The notes under the pieces are model-generated. The model did not search any database and was not told where the DNA came from. It saw only the letters and a list, made by a program, of their open reading frames with translations. The position numbers and the translations under genes are program-made. DNA of 64,000 bases, taken from Streptomyces canus. Its GTDB lineage: Bacteria; Actinomycetota; Actinomycetes; Streptomycetales; Streptomycetaceae. The stretch is taken from positions 10,168,001-10,232,000 of the forward strand of contig NZ_JAUSWW010000001.1 of the NCBI RefSeq assembly GCF_030815415.1, in the 5' to 3' direction. Positions 17,911 to 26,409 of the stretch are shown one piece after another (position 1 is the stretch's first letter; every line of letters begins with the position of its first letter).

Positions 17911-18066
17911 CGTCCACTTAGAACTCCTAACAAGAGTGGTGGGCTTGACCTGGTCAGAGGTCGGTGTCGTGAGGCCGCCGAGGTAGCGGGACGACGCGGT
18001 CAGCGGCGTAATCGCACGCGATAAACCTGGCGACGTCGGCGAGCATCCCCGGGATACTGGTCGCCC

Positions 18067-18813
18067 ATGGATGAGGTCGAAGTCGTCGTCGCCCATGCCG
18101 AGCGCGCGACTCTGCGCGTCGGCGACGTTTTCTTGAAGGTGGACGCCGATCAGGCGCGCCTCGACGTCGAGGTCGAGGCGATGTCCCTCGCGCCGGTCCC
18201 GACCCCGGAGGTCCTGTGGCGCATGCCACCCGTGCTTGCGACCGCCGCACTCCCGGGGACGACGCTTGGGCGCCTCGGCGGGCCATCGACCGGGTCGCCG
18301 GCGGCGTGGGCCGCGGCGGGCGCCGCCATCCGGAAGCTGCACGACGCGCCGCTGCCGCCCCGGCCGGGCCGGGCCGACCGGAGCATCGACGAGTTGACGA
18401 AGGAGCTCGACGACGAGTGCGAGGTGCTCGTGACGAACGGCGTCCTGCCCGCCGACCTGGTCACCCGCAACCGCCAGGTCGTCGAGGCCGCGCTGCGGCC
18501 GTGGACTCCGGCGTCCACGCACGGCGACCTGCAGATCGCGCACGTCTTCGTCGACGGCGACGAGGTCACCGGCATCATCGACTGGTCCGAGGCGGGCCAG
18601 GGTGATGCCCTGTACGACCTCGCCACCTTCACGCTCGGACACGAGGAGCACCTCGACGACGTCATCGCCGGCTACGGCACCGACATCGACCTCGACGTGA
18701 TCCACGCGTGGTCGTCGTTGCGAAGCCTGCTGGCAGTTCGCTCGCTGATCGAGCAGGGCTTCGACCCCTTCGCGCCGGGCTGTGAGGTCGACGTGCTGAG
18801 ATCCCGGATGTGA
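18067..18813 (+). CDS. Aminoglycoside-phosphotransferase-family kinase (passenger)
   Basis: A 248-residue protein with the APH/choline-kinase fold. The catalytic loop is THGDLQIAHVFVD and the metal loop GIIDWSEAGQGDALYDLA. The Asn usually found five residues after the catalytic Asp (HGDxxxxN) is His here, so activity may be altered. The N-terminal lobe is short, with FLKVDAD as the probable ATP-lysine strand. The substrate could be an aminoglycoside, macrolide or a metabolite; resistance is not established. Confidence 0.75.
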   Translation: MDEVEVVVAHAERATLRVGDVFLKVDADQARLDVEVEAMSLAPVPTPEVLWRMPPVLATAALPGTTLGRLGGPSTGSPAAWAAAGAAIRKLHDAPLPPRPGRADRSIDELTKELDDECEVLVTNGVLPADLVTRNRQVVEAALRPWTPASTHGDLQIAHVFVDGDEVTGIIDWSEAGQGDALYDLATFTLGHEEHLDDVIAGYGTDIDLDVIHAWSSLRSLLAVRSLIEQGFDPFAPGCEVDVLRSRM

Positions 18814-18895
18814 GGCCGCGCGGGCCCGACCGCCGCGTATGCGTTCGCACGCATCGAGCACGGCATCTCCTGGGGCGCATCGCCTGCCCTTACCC

Positions 18896-19767
18896 TCAAC
18901 AAAGTGCGGTGCGCAATCGTCGCCAGCAGATGACGGCGCAGCCGAGGGTGACGAACGCGTGGTGGATGTCGTCGCGGATCTCCCAGCGGATGCGCAGGCG
19001 GCGGAACCAGTGCAGCAGCGCGATCGCTCCTTCCACGACCCAGCGGTACACGCCCAGGCCGGAGCCGTGCCCGGTGCCGCGCCGGGCGAGGTGCGGGGTG
19101 ATCTGGAACCTGCGGACCTTGTCCCGGTAGACCTCGTGGTCATAGCCGCGGTCGGCGTACAGGTGCTCGGGGCGGCGCAGTGGCCGGCCGCGCTTGCCGC
19201 GGATCGGCGGGACGGCCCGATCAGCGGGATCAGTTGGGTGACGTCGTTGCGGTTGCCGCCGGTGGTGATTGCCGCGAGCGGGATGCCGTGCGCCTCGACG
19301 ATCAGGTGGTGCTTGCTGCCGGCCTTGCCCCGGTCCACCGGGGACGGACCGGTGGCCGGCCCGCCCTTCATCGCGCGGATGTGGCTGGAGTCGACCGCTG
19401 CACGGGAGAAGTCCAGCAGGTCTGCGGCCCGCAGCTCGGAGAGCAGCAGCTCGTGCAGGCGCTGCCAGACCCCGGCCTCGTTCCAGTCCCGCAGCCGTCG
19501 CCAGCAGGTCATCCCCGAGCCGAAGCCCAGCTCCTGGGGCAGAAACTCCCAGCGGATCTCGGTGTACAGCACGAACAGGATCCCGCACAGCACCCTGCGA
19601 CTATCCAGACGCTTACGACCTGGACGCCGCGGATTACGCGGGACGACCGGCAGCAGCGGCTCGATGCGCGCCCACAACTCGTCGTCGATCTCCCACGGTC
19701 TGGCAGCGGTCTTCCTCGTCTCGACTGGCTCGCACCCCCTTCGGCCAGCATCAACGAGAACTGACAC
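18896..19767 (-). CDS. IS5-family (IS427-like) transposase in two frames
   Basis: The first frame starts at a GTG (19767) and reads RPWEIDDELWARIEPLLPVVP...AAVDSSHIRAMKGG (first Asp)...NRNDVTQLIPLI. The second frame, entered near 19210, reads PPIRGK...PEHLYADRGYDHEVYR (second Asp) and VYRWVVEGAIALLHWFRRL (Glu). IS427-group elements commonly use a programmed frameshift between orfA and orfB, which would fit; a disabling indel is the alternative. Confidence 0.8.
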
Positions 19768-19815
19768 AATGTCATTCCCAGAGGTCCAGAAGCCTCTTTT
19801 TGTTAGGAGTCGTTA

Positions 19816-21575
19816 GGGCGTGCAGATCATTAACTCGTGGCTTTCTGTTCGGTGGTTCGTTGGTCTGGCATGAGCGGGTTGGAAGAGCAACGGGGCGTGC
19901 TGGCAGCCAAGTTCGGGGCGATTCTGCCGCACCTCGACGAGCGGCAGCGTCGTCTGTTGATAGGGGCGGAAGCCCAGTCGCTGGGTCATGGCGGGATCAG
20001 AGCGGTCGCCCGCGCCGCCGGCGTCCGTGAGGCCAGGGTGTCTGCCGGAATACGCGAACTCGCCTCCGGCGAAGCCCCGTTGGGACGCATCCGTCGGCCC
20101 GGCGGCGGCCGCAAACGCGTCGTCGACCTGAACCCGGCCGTCCGCAAGGCGCTCCTGACGCTGGTCGAGCCCGACGTCCGCGGGGATCCCATGTCGCCTT
20201 TGCGCTGGACCACCAAATCCACCCGAAAGCTCGCCGAGGAGCTGGCCCGGCAAGGCCACCGGATCTGCGCAGACACGGTGGGCGACCTCCTGCGCGAGGA
20301 GGGCTTCAGCCTGCAGAGCAACGCCAAGACCCTGGAAGGCAAGCAGCATCCCGACCGGGACGCACAGTTCCACTACCTCAACGCACAGGCCCGCAACCAC
20401 CAGGACAGCGGGGCGCCGGTGATCAGCGTGGACACGAAGAAGAAGGAACTGGTCGGCCCCTTCAAGAACAACGGCCGCGAATGGGAGCCCAGAGGCGAGC
20501 CGGTACGGGTCGACACCCACGACTTCCCCGACCGCGAGCTGGGCAAAGCGGTGCCCTACGGCATCTACGACGTCGCCGCGAACGCCGGCTGGGTCAACGT
20601 GGGCACCGACCACGACACCGCCGCGTTCGCCGTCGAGTCCATCCGCCGCTGGTGGAACAGCGCCGGGCGGGCCATCTATCCCACGGCCGGCCGACTGCTG
20701 ATCACCGCCGACGCTGGCGGCTCCAACGGCTATCGCACCCGCACCTGGAAGACCGAACTCGCCCAGTTTGCAGCCGAGTCCGGCCTGACCATCACCGTCT
20801 GTCACCTGCCTCCCGGAACATCGAAGTGGAACCGGATCGAGCATCGGCTGTTCTCCCACATCACCATGAACTGGCGGGGCAGGCCCCTGACCAGCCACGA
20901 AGTCATCGTCGAGAGCATCGCCGCGACCACCACCAAAACCGGCCTGACCGTGCACGCCGAACTCGACACCAACCCCTACCCCACCGGCATCCAGGTCAGC
21001 GACGACGAGATCGCCGCCCTTCCGATCACCCGGCACCGCTTCCACGGCGACTGGAACTACACCCTCCACCCCCGGCATCCACTGGACGTGACGGCAATCA
21101 ACAGCGCGTCAGACCATGCCCCGGCGGACAGGCCACATGGCCTCACGCGTCGTTCGCTGCAGGACCCCGAACTGACCGGGATGACCCGCCAGCAGTTCTG
21201 CGAGCTCATCGACGCCCTGACTCCCGCGCTGGAGGTTCAACGCGAGCACGTGCTCCGCACGCGTCGCGGTCACGAGCGCCTGGTGGCCCCGGGCACAGGC
21301 GCCAAAGCCAAACTCACCCCAGCCGACCGGGTCCTGGTCACCGTGCTCCACCTGCGCAAACTCGCCACCATGGACCTCCTAGGCCAGCTCTTCGGCGTCA
21401 CCGCCATGACCATCAGCCGCGCGAAACAGGAAGTCCACCCACTCCTCGAAGCACAAGGCCACCCCATCAGCACTTCAACCGCCCGCTTCCGCACACCAGC
21501 AGACGTCGCGACGTTCCTCGCCCCCGACCCCGCCAAGACCAAGGTCAAAAAGACGAGTTAATGATCTGCACGCCC
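19816..21575 (+). mobile_element. ISAzo13-family element
   Basis: Perfect inverted ends GGGCGTGCAGATCATTAACT (19816) and the complement ending 21575 are flanked by TTA (19813-19815 and 21576-21578). It is 1760 bp with one gene. Confidence 0.92.
19870..21561 (+). CDS. ISAzo13-family transposase with C-terminal HTH extension
   Basis: A 563-residue protein. The N-terminal HTH region (GGIRAVARAAGVREARVSAGIREL) leads to a DDE core with Asp in VISVDTKKKEL, Asp in LLITADAGGSNG and Glu in WNRIEHRLFS. The family is usually about 400 residues; this one continues after DYTL-type segment NYTLHPRH into a further 150 residues containing LTPADRVLVTVLHLRKLATMD and LFGVTAMTISRAKQEVHPLL, an HTH_Tnp_4-like domain known from IS5 transposases. 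The start at MSGLEEQ is chosen over an upstream ATG by family length; no clear ribosome site. Confidence 0.88.
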   Translation: MSGLEEQRGVLAAKFGAILPHLDERQRRLLIGAEAQSLGHGGIRAVARAAGVREARVSAGIRELASGEAPLGRIRRPGGGRKRVVDLNPAVRKALLTLVEPDVRGDPMSPLRWTTKSTRKLAEELARQGHRICADTVGDLLREEGFSLQSNAKTLEGKQHPDRDAQFHYLNAQARNHQDSGAPVISVDTKKKELVGPFKNNGREWEPRGEPVRVDTHDFPDRELGKAVPYGIYDVAANAGWVNVGTDHDTAAFAVESIRRWWNSAGRAIYPTAGRLLITADAGGSNGYRTRTWKTELAQFAAESGLTITVCHLPPGTSKWNRIEHRLFSHITMNWRGRPLTSHEVIVESIAATTTKTGLTVHAELDTNPYPTGIQVSDDEIAALPITRHRFHGDWNYTLHPRHPLDVTAINSASDHAPADRPHGLTRRSLQDPELTGMTRQQFCELIDALTPALEVQREHVLRTRRGHERLVAPGTGAKAKLTPADRVLVTVLHLRKLATMDLLGQLFGVTAMTISRAKQEVHPLLEAQGHPISTSTARFRTPADVATFLAPDPAKTKVKKTS

Positions 21576-21578
21576 TTA

Positions 21579-21876
21579 CAGCCGTCCCTCCACGGTTCGC
21601 AGCCCGCTCTGTATCCGCAGGTCCACATGATCACGAAGTGCGAGGACGTCCATAAGGTCACTTTCCGCGCCAGGCCCACCGGGGGAGCGGTGCGCTACGA
21701 CCTGTTCACCGCACTCGACCTGTTCCCGGCCCATCCCAGTGAGTTCGACCGTTGGCTGAAGACCGCCCTGGCCGAACGCGCCCGCACCTTCCTGGTTGAC
21801 GAGGCACAGGGGCTCAACGGGGAGGCGTTCGAGTACTTCCGCGCCGGCTCCAAGGGCCTGGCCTTGCTGCTGGGGT
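21579..21876 (+). pseudogene. TnsC/TniB-like AAA ATPase, internal fragment
   Basis: VTFRARPTGGAVRYDLFTALDLFPAHPSEFDRWLKTALAERARTFLVDEAQGLNGEAFEYFRAGSK is the Walker B region (FLVDEAQ) of transposon-associated ATPases of the TniB/TnsC kind. The Walker A part and the C-terminus are missing. It is cut on the left by the ISAzo13 element and on the right by IS256. Confidence 0.6.
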
Positions 21877-22623
21877 GTGTCAATTTAACGGCTGATCTTG
21901 GTTGTTGAGTGGTCAGTTGTTGCTCGGGGTCAGGCGACCCTCGAAGGCGATCTGGAACGCGTTCAGGGGTGCTTTCCAGCGCATGGTCCACCGCTTGCGG
22001 CCCTTGCCCGTGGGGTCCAGGCTCATCAGGGCCATGTAGATGCACTTGAGGGCGGCGGCCTCGTTGGGGAAGTGGCCGCGGGCGCGAACAGCTCGGCGGA
22101 TGCGTGCGTTGACGCTTTCGATCGCGTTCGTGCTGCAGATGACCTTGCGGATCTCGACGTCGAAGGAGAGAAAGGGCACGAACTCGGCCCAGGCGTCCGA
22201 CCACAGCTTCACGATCGCCGGGTACTTCCGGCCCCACGCTTCCTGGAACTCCAGGAACCGCTCCGTCGCCGCGTCCTCGCCGGGTGCGGTGTAGACGGGC
22301 CTGAGGGCCCCCGCGACCTTGTCCCAGTCCTGACGGGCGGCGTAACGGAACGAATTGCGCAGCAGGTGAACGACGCACGTCTGGACAATCGTGCGAGGCC
22401 AGACGGTCTCCACCGCATCGGGAAGGCCCTTGAGCCCGTCGCAGACCAGCATCAGCACGTCGTCCAGGCCGCGGTTCTTCAGCTCGGTGAACACGTGCAG
22501 CCAGTACTTCGCGCCCTCGCCGCCGTCGCCGGCCCAGATGCCGAGGATGTCGCGGGTGCCGTCCACCGTCACCGCCATCACCACGTAGATGGGACGGTTC
22601 GCGACCTTCCCGTCCCTGATCTT

Positions 22624-24322
22624 GGTTCTGTCGACGATCTTGTGATCCGGACGGGTGAGCACGTTGCTCCGCCTGTTTGCGATCATGCATCGGGTGCTCT
22701 CGTGATGTGCTCCTCGAGCTGTTTCCGTACCTGTCCGCGTTGCTGATCGAGGAGGTCGAGCGGAGGCCGGACCAGGTAGTGCTGAGAACGCGGGTGCGGG
22801 CGGCGACTGGGTCCTGTCGGTGCGGTCAGAGCTCGGCCCGGGTGCACGGTCGGTACGTACGTAGGCTGCGTGATGTCGCCGTGGGCGGGCTCGGTGTCGT
22901 GATCGAGTTATGCGTGCGCCGCTTCCGCTGCGAGAACCCTGCCTGCACGGCGGTGACGTTCGCCGAACAGATCTCAGGACTGACCACCCCGCACAGTCGG
23001 TATACCCCGCTGCTGCGCGAGGTGTTGACGCAGATCGGGCTGGCCCTGGCCGGCCGGGCAGGAGCCCGGCTGGCGTCCGCGGTCGGCCTCACCATAGGCA
23101 AGGACACGCTGTTGCGGCTGGTCAGGGCTCTGCCCGAGCCGGAGATCGGCAAGGTGGAGATCCTCGGCGTCGACGACTTCGCCTTCCGCAAGGGCCGCCA
23201 CTACGGCACGGTATTGATCGACATGGCCAGCCACCGGCCGCTGCACCTCTACGACGGCCGCGAAGGCGAGGACCTGGCTGCCTGGCTCCGCGATCACCCG
23301 GAGGTGAGGGTCATTTGCCGGGACCGTTCCAGCGGTTACGCGGAGGGCGCTCGGGTCGGGGCGCCGCAGGCCGAACAGGTCGCGGATCGCTATCACCTGT
23401 GGGCCAACCTCGGCCAGGCGGTCGAGAAGACGGTCAACGCCCATCGCTCCCGCCTGGCCGAACCGTCTCCCGGCTCGGCCTCCGGCCCCGACCACGTGGA
23501 GGTGGAGCCCGAGGTGGTCCAGCCTGCGAAAGACCTGAAGATCGTGATCCGGCTGCGTGAGCAGCATGCCGCCGCCCATGAGCTGTGGCAGCAGGGGATG
23601 TCGAAGGCGGCGATCGGCCGGAAGCTCGGGCTGCACCAGGCCACCGTCCGCAAACTGGTCAACGCCCCTTCCGCCGATGATGTCGTGGCCAAGAGCCTCC
23701 AACGAGCGCATGTCGTCGACCCCTACGTCGGCTACGTACACCAGCGCTGGAATGAGGGCGTCAGGAACGCCGCCCAGCTCTACCGCGAGATCCAGCAACT
23801 CGGCTATCCCGGCGGCGAGTTGGCTGTTCAGCGGCATCTGCGGCGCTACCGGACCGGGCGCGGACACGCACCCGACCCGGGACCGAAGCCCCCATCGGTC
23901 CGCGAGGTCACCTCCTGGATGATGACCCACCCCGAGCATCTGCGGGACGAGGACGCCGACAAGCTGCACCGACTGCGTGAACGCGATCCCGAACTCGACC
24001 GGCTCACTGTTCACATCAGGAAGTTCGCCGCGATGATGACCGGCCGCCACGGTGACCGCCTCGAAGAATGGATCACCGACGTCGAACGGGACAGTCTGGC
24101 TCCGCTTGCGGGCTTCGCCCGCAACCTCCGCCGCGACTTCGACGCGGTCCGCAACGGGCTGTCTCTGCCGCACAGTTCCGGCGCCGTCGAGGGCAACATC
24201 AACCGGCTGAAGATGCTGAAACGCCAGATGTTCGGCAGGGCCAGCCTCGATCTCCTTCGCAAACGCGTCCTGCTCACACGGTGAGCCTCGACCGTCCGGA
24301 TCACAAGATCGTCGACAGAACC
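22624..24322 (+). mobile_element. ISL3-family element inside IS256
   Basis: Perfect inverted ends of about 31 bases begin GGTTCTGTCGACGATCTTGT (22624) and end with the complement at 24322. The 8-base target duplication CTGATCTT is present at 22616-22623 and 24323-24330. It is 1699 bp. Confidence 0.97.
22707..24284 (+). CDS. ISL3-family transposase, intact
   Basis: A 525-residue protein from GTG 22707 (an earlier TTG at 22677 is possible). It has a Cys-containing N-terminal zinc-ribbon region (CRCGQSSARVHG...CENPAC), catalytic Asp in GVDDFAFRKG and ICRDRSSGYAEG, an inserted HTH (MSKAAIGRKLGLHQATVRKL) and Glu in SGAVEGNINRLKMLKR. Only this ISL3 gene in the window is complete. Confidence 0.93.
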   Translation: MLLELFPYLSALLIEEVERRPDQVVLRTRVRAATGSCRCGQSSARVHGRYVRRLRDVAVGGLGVVIELCVRRFRCENPACTAVTFAEQISGLTTPHSRYTPLLREVLTQIGLALAGRAGARLASAVGLTIGKDTLLRLVRALPEPEIGKVEILGVDDFAFRKGRHYGTVLIDMASHRPLHLYDGREGEDLAAWLRDHPEVRVICRDRSSGYAEGARVGAPQAEQVADRYHLWANLGQAVEKTVNAHRSRLAEPSPGSASGPDHVEVEPEVVQPAKDLKIVIRLREQHAAAHELWQQGMSKAAIGRKLGLHQATVRKLVNAPSADDVVAKSLQRAHVVDPYVGYVHQRWNEGVRNAAQLYREIQQLGYPGGELAVQRHLRRYRTGRGHAPDPGPKPPSVREVTSWMMTHPEHLRDEDADKLHRLRERDPELDRLTVHIRKFAAMMTGRHGDRLEEWITDVERDSLAPLAGFARNLRRDFDAVRNGLSLPHSSGAVEGNINRLKMLKRQMFGRASLDLLRKRVLLTR

Positions 24323-24966
24323 CTGATCTTGACGTTGATGGCATCGACGAACAAAACGGGGTAAACACGGTCGAGAGGACGGCTCTGCCATTCCGCCATG
24401 CCGTCCATGACCTTATCGGTGATGGTGGAGATGGTCTGCTTGGAGACCTCCGCCCCGTAGACCTCGGCCAGGTGAGCGGCGATTTCTCCATGAGTGAGGC
24501 CCTTCGCCGAGAGCGACAGGACCATCTCGTCCACTCCCGTCAGCCGCCGCTGCCGCTTCTTGACGATCTGCGGCTCGAACGTGCCCGAGGTGTCACGCGG
24601 GACTTTGACCTCGACCGGCCCGACGTCGGTCAGCACCGTCTTGGCCCGGCCCCCGTTGCGGGAGTTGCCGCTGCCCCGGCCGCCGGCATCGTGCTTCTCA
24701 TAGCCGAGGTGATCGGTGATCTCACCTTCCAGGGCCGATTCCAGGACCCGCTTGGTCAGCTGCTGCAGCAGCCCACCCTGCCCGGTCAGCTGCAGTCCCT
24801 CCGACCGGGCCCGCTCCACCAGCATCGCGACCAGCTGCTCATCCGACACGGGCTCAGGCTGCCCCAAGTGGGCACTCTCGACAGGCTCCACAGTCTCCAA
24901 CTCCACGGCGGTGTCAGTCACTTGACGTCTCTCCCATGATCGTCGGATCCGCCGTTAGATTTACAC

Positions 24967-25196
24967 TCCCGAAGTCCGAGGCGAGCGGTATCCCGTCCGC
25001 GTTCCAGCATCTGCGCGCCCGCGCAGTAGACGCCGAAGCCGTCGCCCGCGCCCTGCGGGAGGACAACGACCGGCTTCGCGAGCGCGTCGCCGTCTATGCC
25101 CAGGTCATCCACGAACTCCGCATCGAGCTGGACCGGCGCACCGACACCAGCACCCAGCGCAGCCCCGTCTGGACTTTGCCCACCAGTACCACCTGA
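24967..25196 (+). pseudogene. DUF6262/TnpC-like protein, C-terminal fragment
   Basis: SEASGIPSAFQHLRARAVDAEAVARALREDNDRLRERVAVYAQVIHELRIEL is the coiled-coil C-terminal half typical of the small DUF6262 proteins that accompany Tn554-type tyrosine recombinases. The N-terminal HTH half was removed at the IS256 border. Confidence 0.55.
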
Positions 25197-25219
25197 TGCG
25201 CGAGGCCCCCGGGGCGCTG

Positions 25220-25852
25220 TCAGGGCCCCTTTGTACTCTCGCGGGGGTCGATGGCTGTGATCTGCTCAACAAAGCGCCGTACCTGTTCCTCGACGGGCTC
25301 CTGCGCGGACACGGACATGGCGTGCCAGCGGTGCGTACCGCGTTCGTCGAACTGGCCGGTGACGAAGTGCATGACGACTTCAGCTGACTCCCCCCGCTCT
25401 TGCACACGGATGCCGTGCATGAACGGCTGGCAGTCCCACCGTTTGTACCAGTCGGTTGCGGCGATCCTGTGGGCCAGTAGACGGGCCGCCGTGTCCACGG
25501 GCTCCTCCCAGCTGTGGTCAGCTACGACCCGAGCCAGTTCGGCGTCGTACTGCGCGGCGTCGAAGTGGACCTCGAGAGGGAGAGGGACCCGGATGTCGTT
25601 GGTGTTCTCCCAGCTGACCCACTCGACGTGATCGCCACGACGCTGGATGGTGACGAACACTCCTCCACAGCAACCGGTGTCGCAGTCGTTGTTCGACAGT
25701 TCGACACGGCGAGGTTCGCGGGCGGCCCACAGCGGCCACGTCTCCCATGAACCGAACCACTTCTGCTGGTAGCAGCTTGAATCGCCGTCCGGATGTATCT
25801 CCTCCAGCACGTCCCGGCCGTCGATCAAAGGACGTATTCCGGCCCCCTTCAT
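25220..25852 (-). CDS. Conserved hypothetical protein
   Basis: A 210-residue protein starting MKGAGIRPLIDGRDVLEEIHPDG with GGAGG eight bases before the ATG. It has the motif NNDCDTGCCGGVFVTIQRRGDHVEW and is rich in acidic and aromatic residues, without membrane segments. I recall this as a Streptomyces-wide hypothetical family without known function; the Cys-Cys cluster could bind metal. A promoter may lie in the 280 bases shared with the divergent integrase fragment. Confidence 0.8.
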   Translation of the reverse strand: MKGAGIRPLIDGRDVLEEIHPDGDSSCYQQKWFGSWETWPLWAAREPRRVELSNNDCDTGCCGGVFVTIQRRGDHVEWVSWENTNDIRVPLPLEVHFDAAQYDAELARVVADHSWEEPVDTAARLLAHRIAATDWYKRWDCQPFMHGIRVQERGESAEVVMHFVTGQFDERGTHRWHAMSVSAQEPVEEQVRRFVEQITAIDPRESTKGP

Positions 25853-26131
25853 GATCGCCTCCGGATGTGGAAGGACAGCATGGAGTGCAAGGACGCTCAC
25901 CGGCACAAAGTGTTCCATGCCGCCCATGATCCCCGATCGGGAGCGCAAGACAGGAGCCACGTCGGCACTAAGCGCAGTGAGCCGACAACAGCTTGGAGTA
26001 GGCGAGAGAACAGGAGGCCGGCACCGAGTCGTTGACCGGACTACGGAAGGACTCGCCGGGCGGGTGCGCATCCCTCGCTTGGTCTAGTCGGTAGACGCTG
26101 CGTATCCCGACGACGAAGGAGCGCAACGGAG

Positions 26132-26250
26132 TTGAACGAGCGATCCCGTGACGTCCGCGCCATTCAACTCCCGCGCTGGGGGCGGGTGGCTACGGACCCA
26201 GGTGTGGTGCCCTGGCTGGTCTTTGACGAGGAGGGGAAGGTCGTGCAGCC
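26132..26250 (+). pseudogene. Tyrosine integrase N-terminal fragment
   Basis: From a TTG with GGAG upstream, the frame reads NERSRDVRAIQLPRWGRVATDPGVVPWLVFDEEGKVVQP and then enters the IS256 end at 26251. This matches the first residues of Streptomyces tyrosine recombinases of the Tn554 TnpA type. The rest is absent on the far side of the IS. Confidence 0.5.
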
Positions 26251-26409
26251 GATGGTGTCCCTTGTCGTGGTGTACGGGTCAGCGGCTGGGAGTGCGCGGG
26301 CGTCTGCCCGGGGCGCACTTCCACGGGAGCGGACCGCTCCCTCAACAGGAGGCGGGCCATCGCGTAACTCTCCTTGCTGAACGCCCAGTTCAACCACGAG
26401 GAGTGCACG

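Larger units (their letters stand above)
16560..17917 (+). mobile_element. IS5-family element with companion ORF
   Basis: Terminal inverted repeats GTGGACGTTAAGTCCG (16560) and CGGACTTAACGTCCAC (ending 17917) are perfect over 16 bases and flanked by the 3-base duplication TTA (16557-16559 and 17918-17920). It is 1358 bp with two overlapping genes. Confidence 0.92.
17921..19812. mobile_element. IS5-family-bounded unit carrying a phosphotransferase gene
   Basis: Both outer ends contain ACTCCTAACAA in inverted orientation (left from about 17923, right ending about 19810) and are flanked by TTA (17918-17920 and 19813-19815). The transposase occupies the right half on the minus strand, and the left half holds an APH-like gene. 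Ordinary elements of this group carry only the transposase, so this looks like an IS with a passenger. The inverted match is only 11 perfect bases; beyond it the similarity is patchy. Confidence 0.55.
21913..24921 (-). pseudogene. IS256-family transposase interrupted by ISL3
   Basis: The N-terminal part (24921 to 24331) ends VLFVDAINVKIR with the first catalytic Asp, and the C-terminal part (22615 to 21913) resumes exactly with DGKVANRPIYVVMAV, and includes VCDGLKGLPDAVETVWP (second Asp) and VICSTNAIESVNARIRR (Glu). Removing 22624-24330 restores one uninterrupted frame of about 415 residues, so the gene was intact before the insertion. Confidence 0.92.
21877..24966 (-). mobile_element. IS256-family element split by an ISL3 element
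   Basis: The ends GTGTCAATTTAACGGCTGAT (21877) and GTGTAAATCTAACGGCGGAT (complement, 24966) are imperfect inverted repeats. The flanking 8-9 bases do not match, so the neighbourhood was rearranged after insertion. Confidence 0.85.

Noticed and set aside
17686..19767. A single minus-strand frame of 693 codons across the transposase and the APH gene
   Set aside because: Only its first third is transposase sequence; the remainder is the antisense of the APH gene and of the companion ORF, kept open by GC bias.
20481..21908. 475-codon plus-strand frame overlapping the ISAzo13 transposase
   Set aside because: Within the element it is an Arg/Pro/His-rich shadow; only the part after 21579 (TnsC-like fragment) is real.
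22974..24491. 505-codon minus-strand frame in the ISL3 element
   Set aside because: It is antisense to the intact ISL3 transposase and low-complexity in Gly/Val/Arg.
26080..26120. tRNA-like GGTCTAGTCGGTAGACGC sequence
   Set aside because: No cloverleaf with a T arm and acceptor stem can be completed around it.
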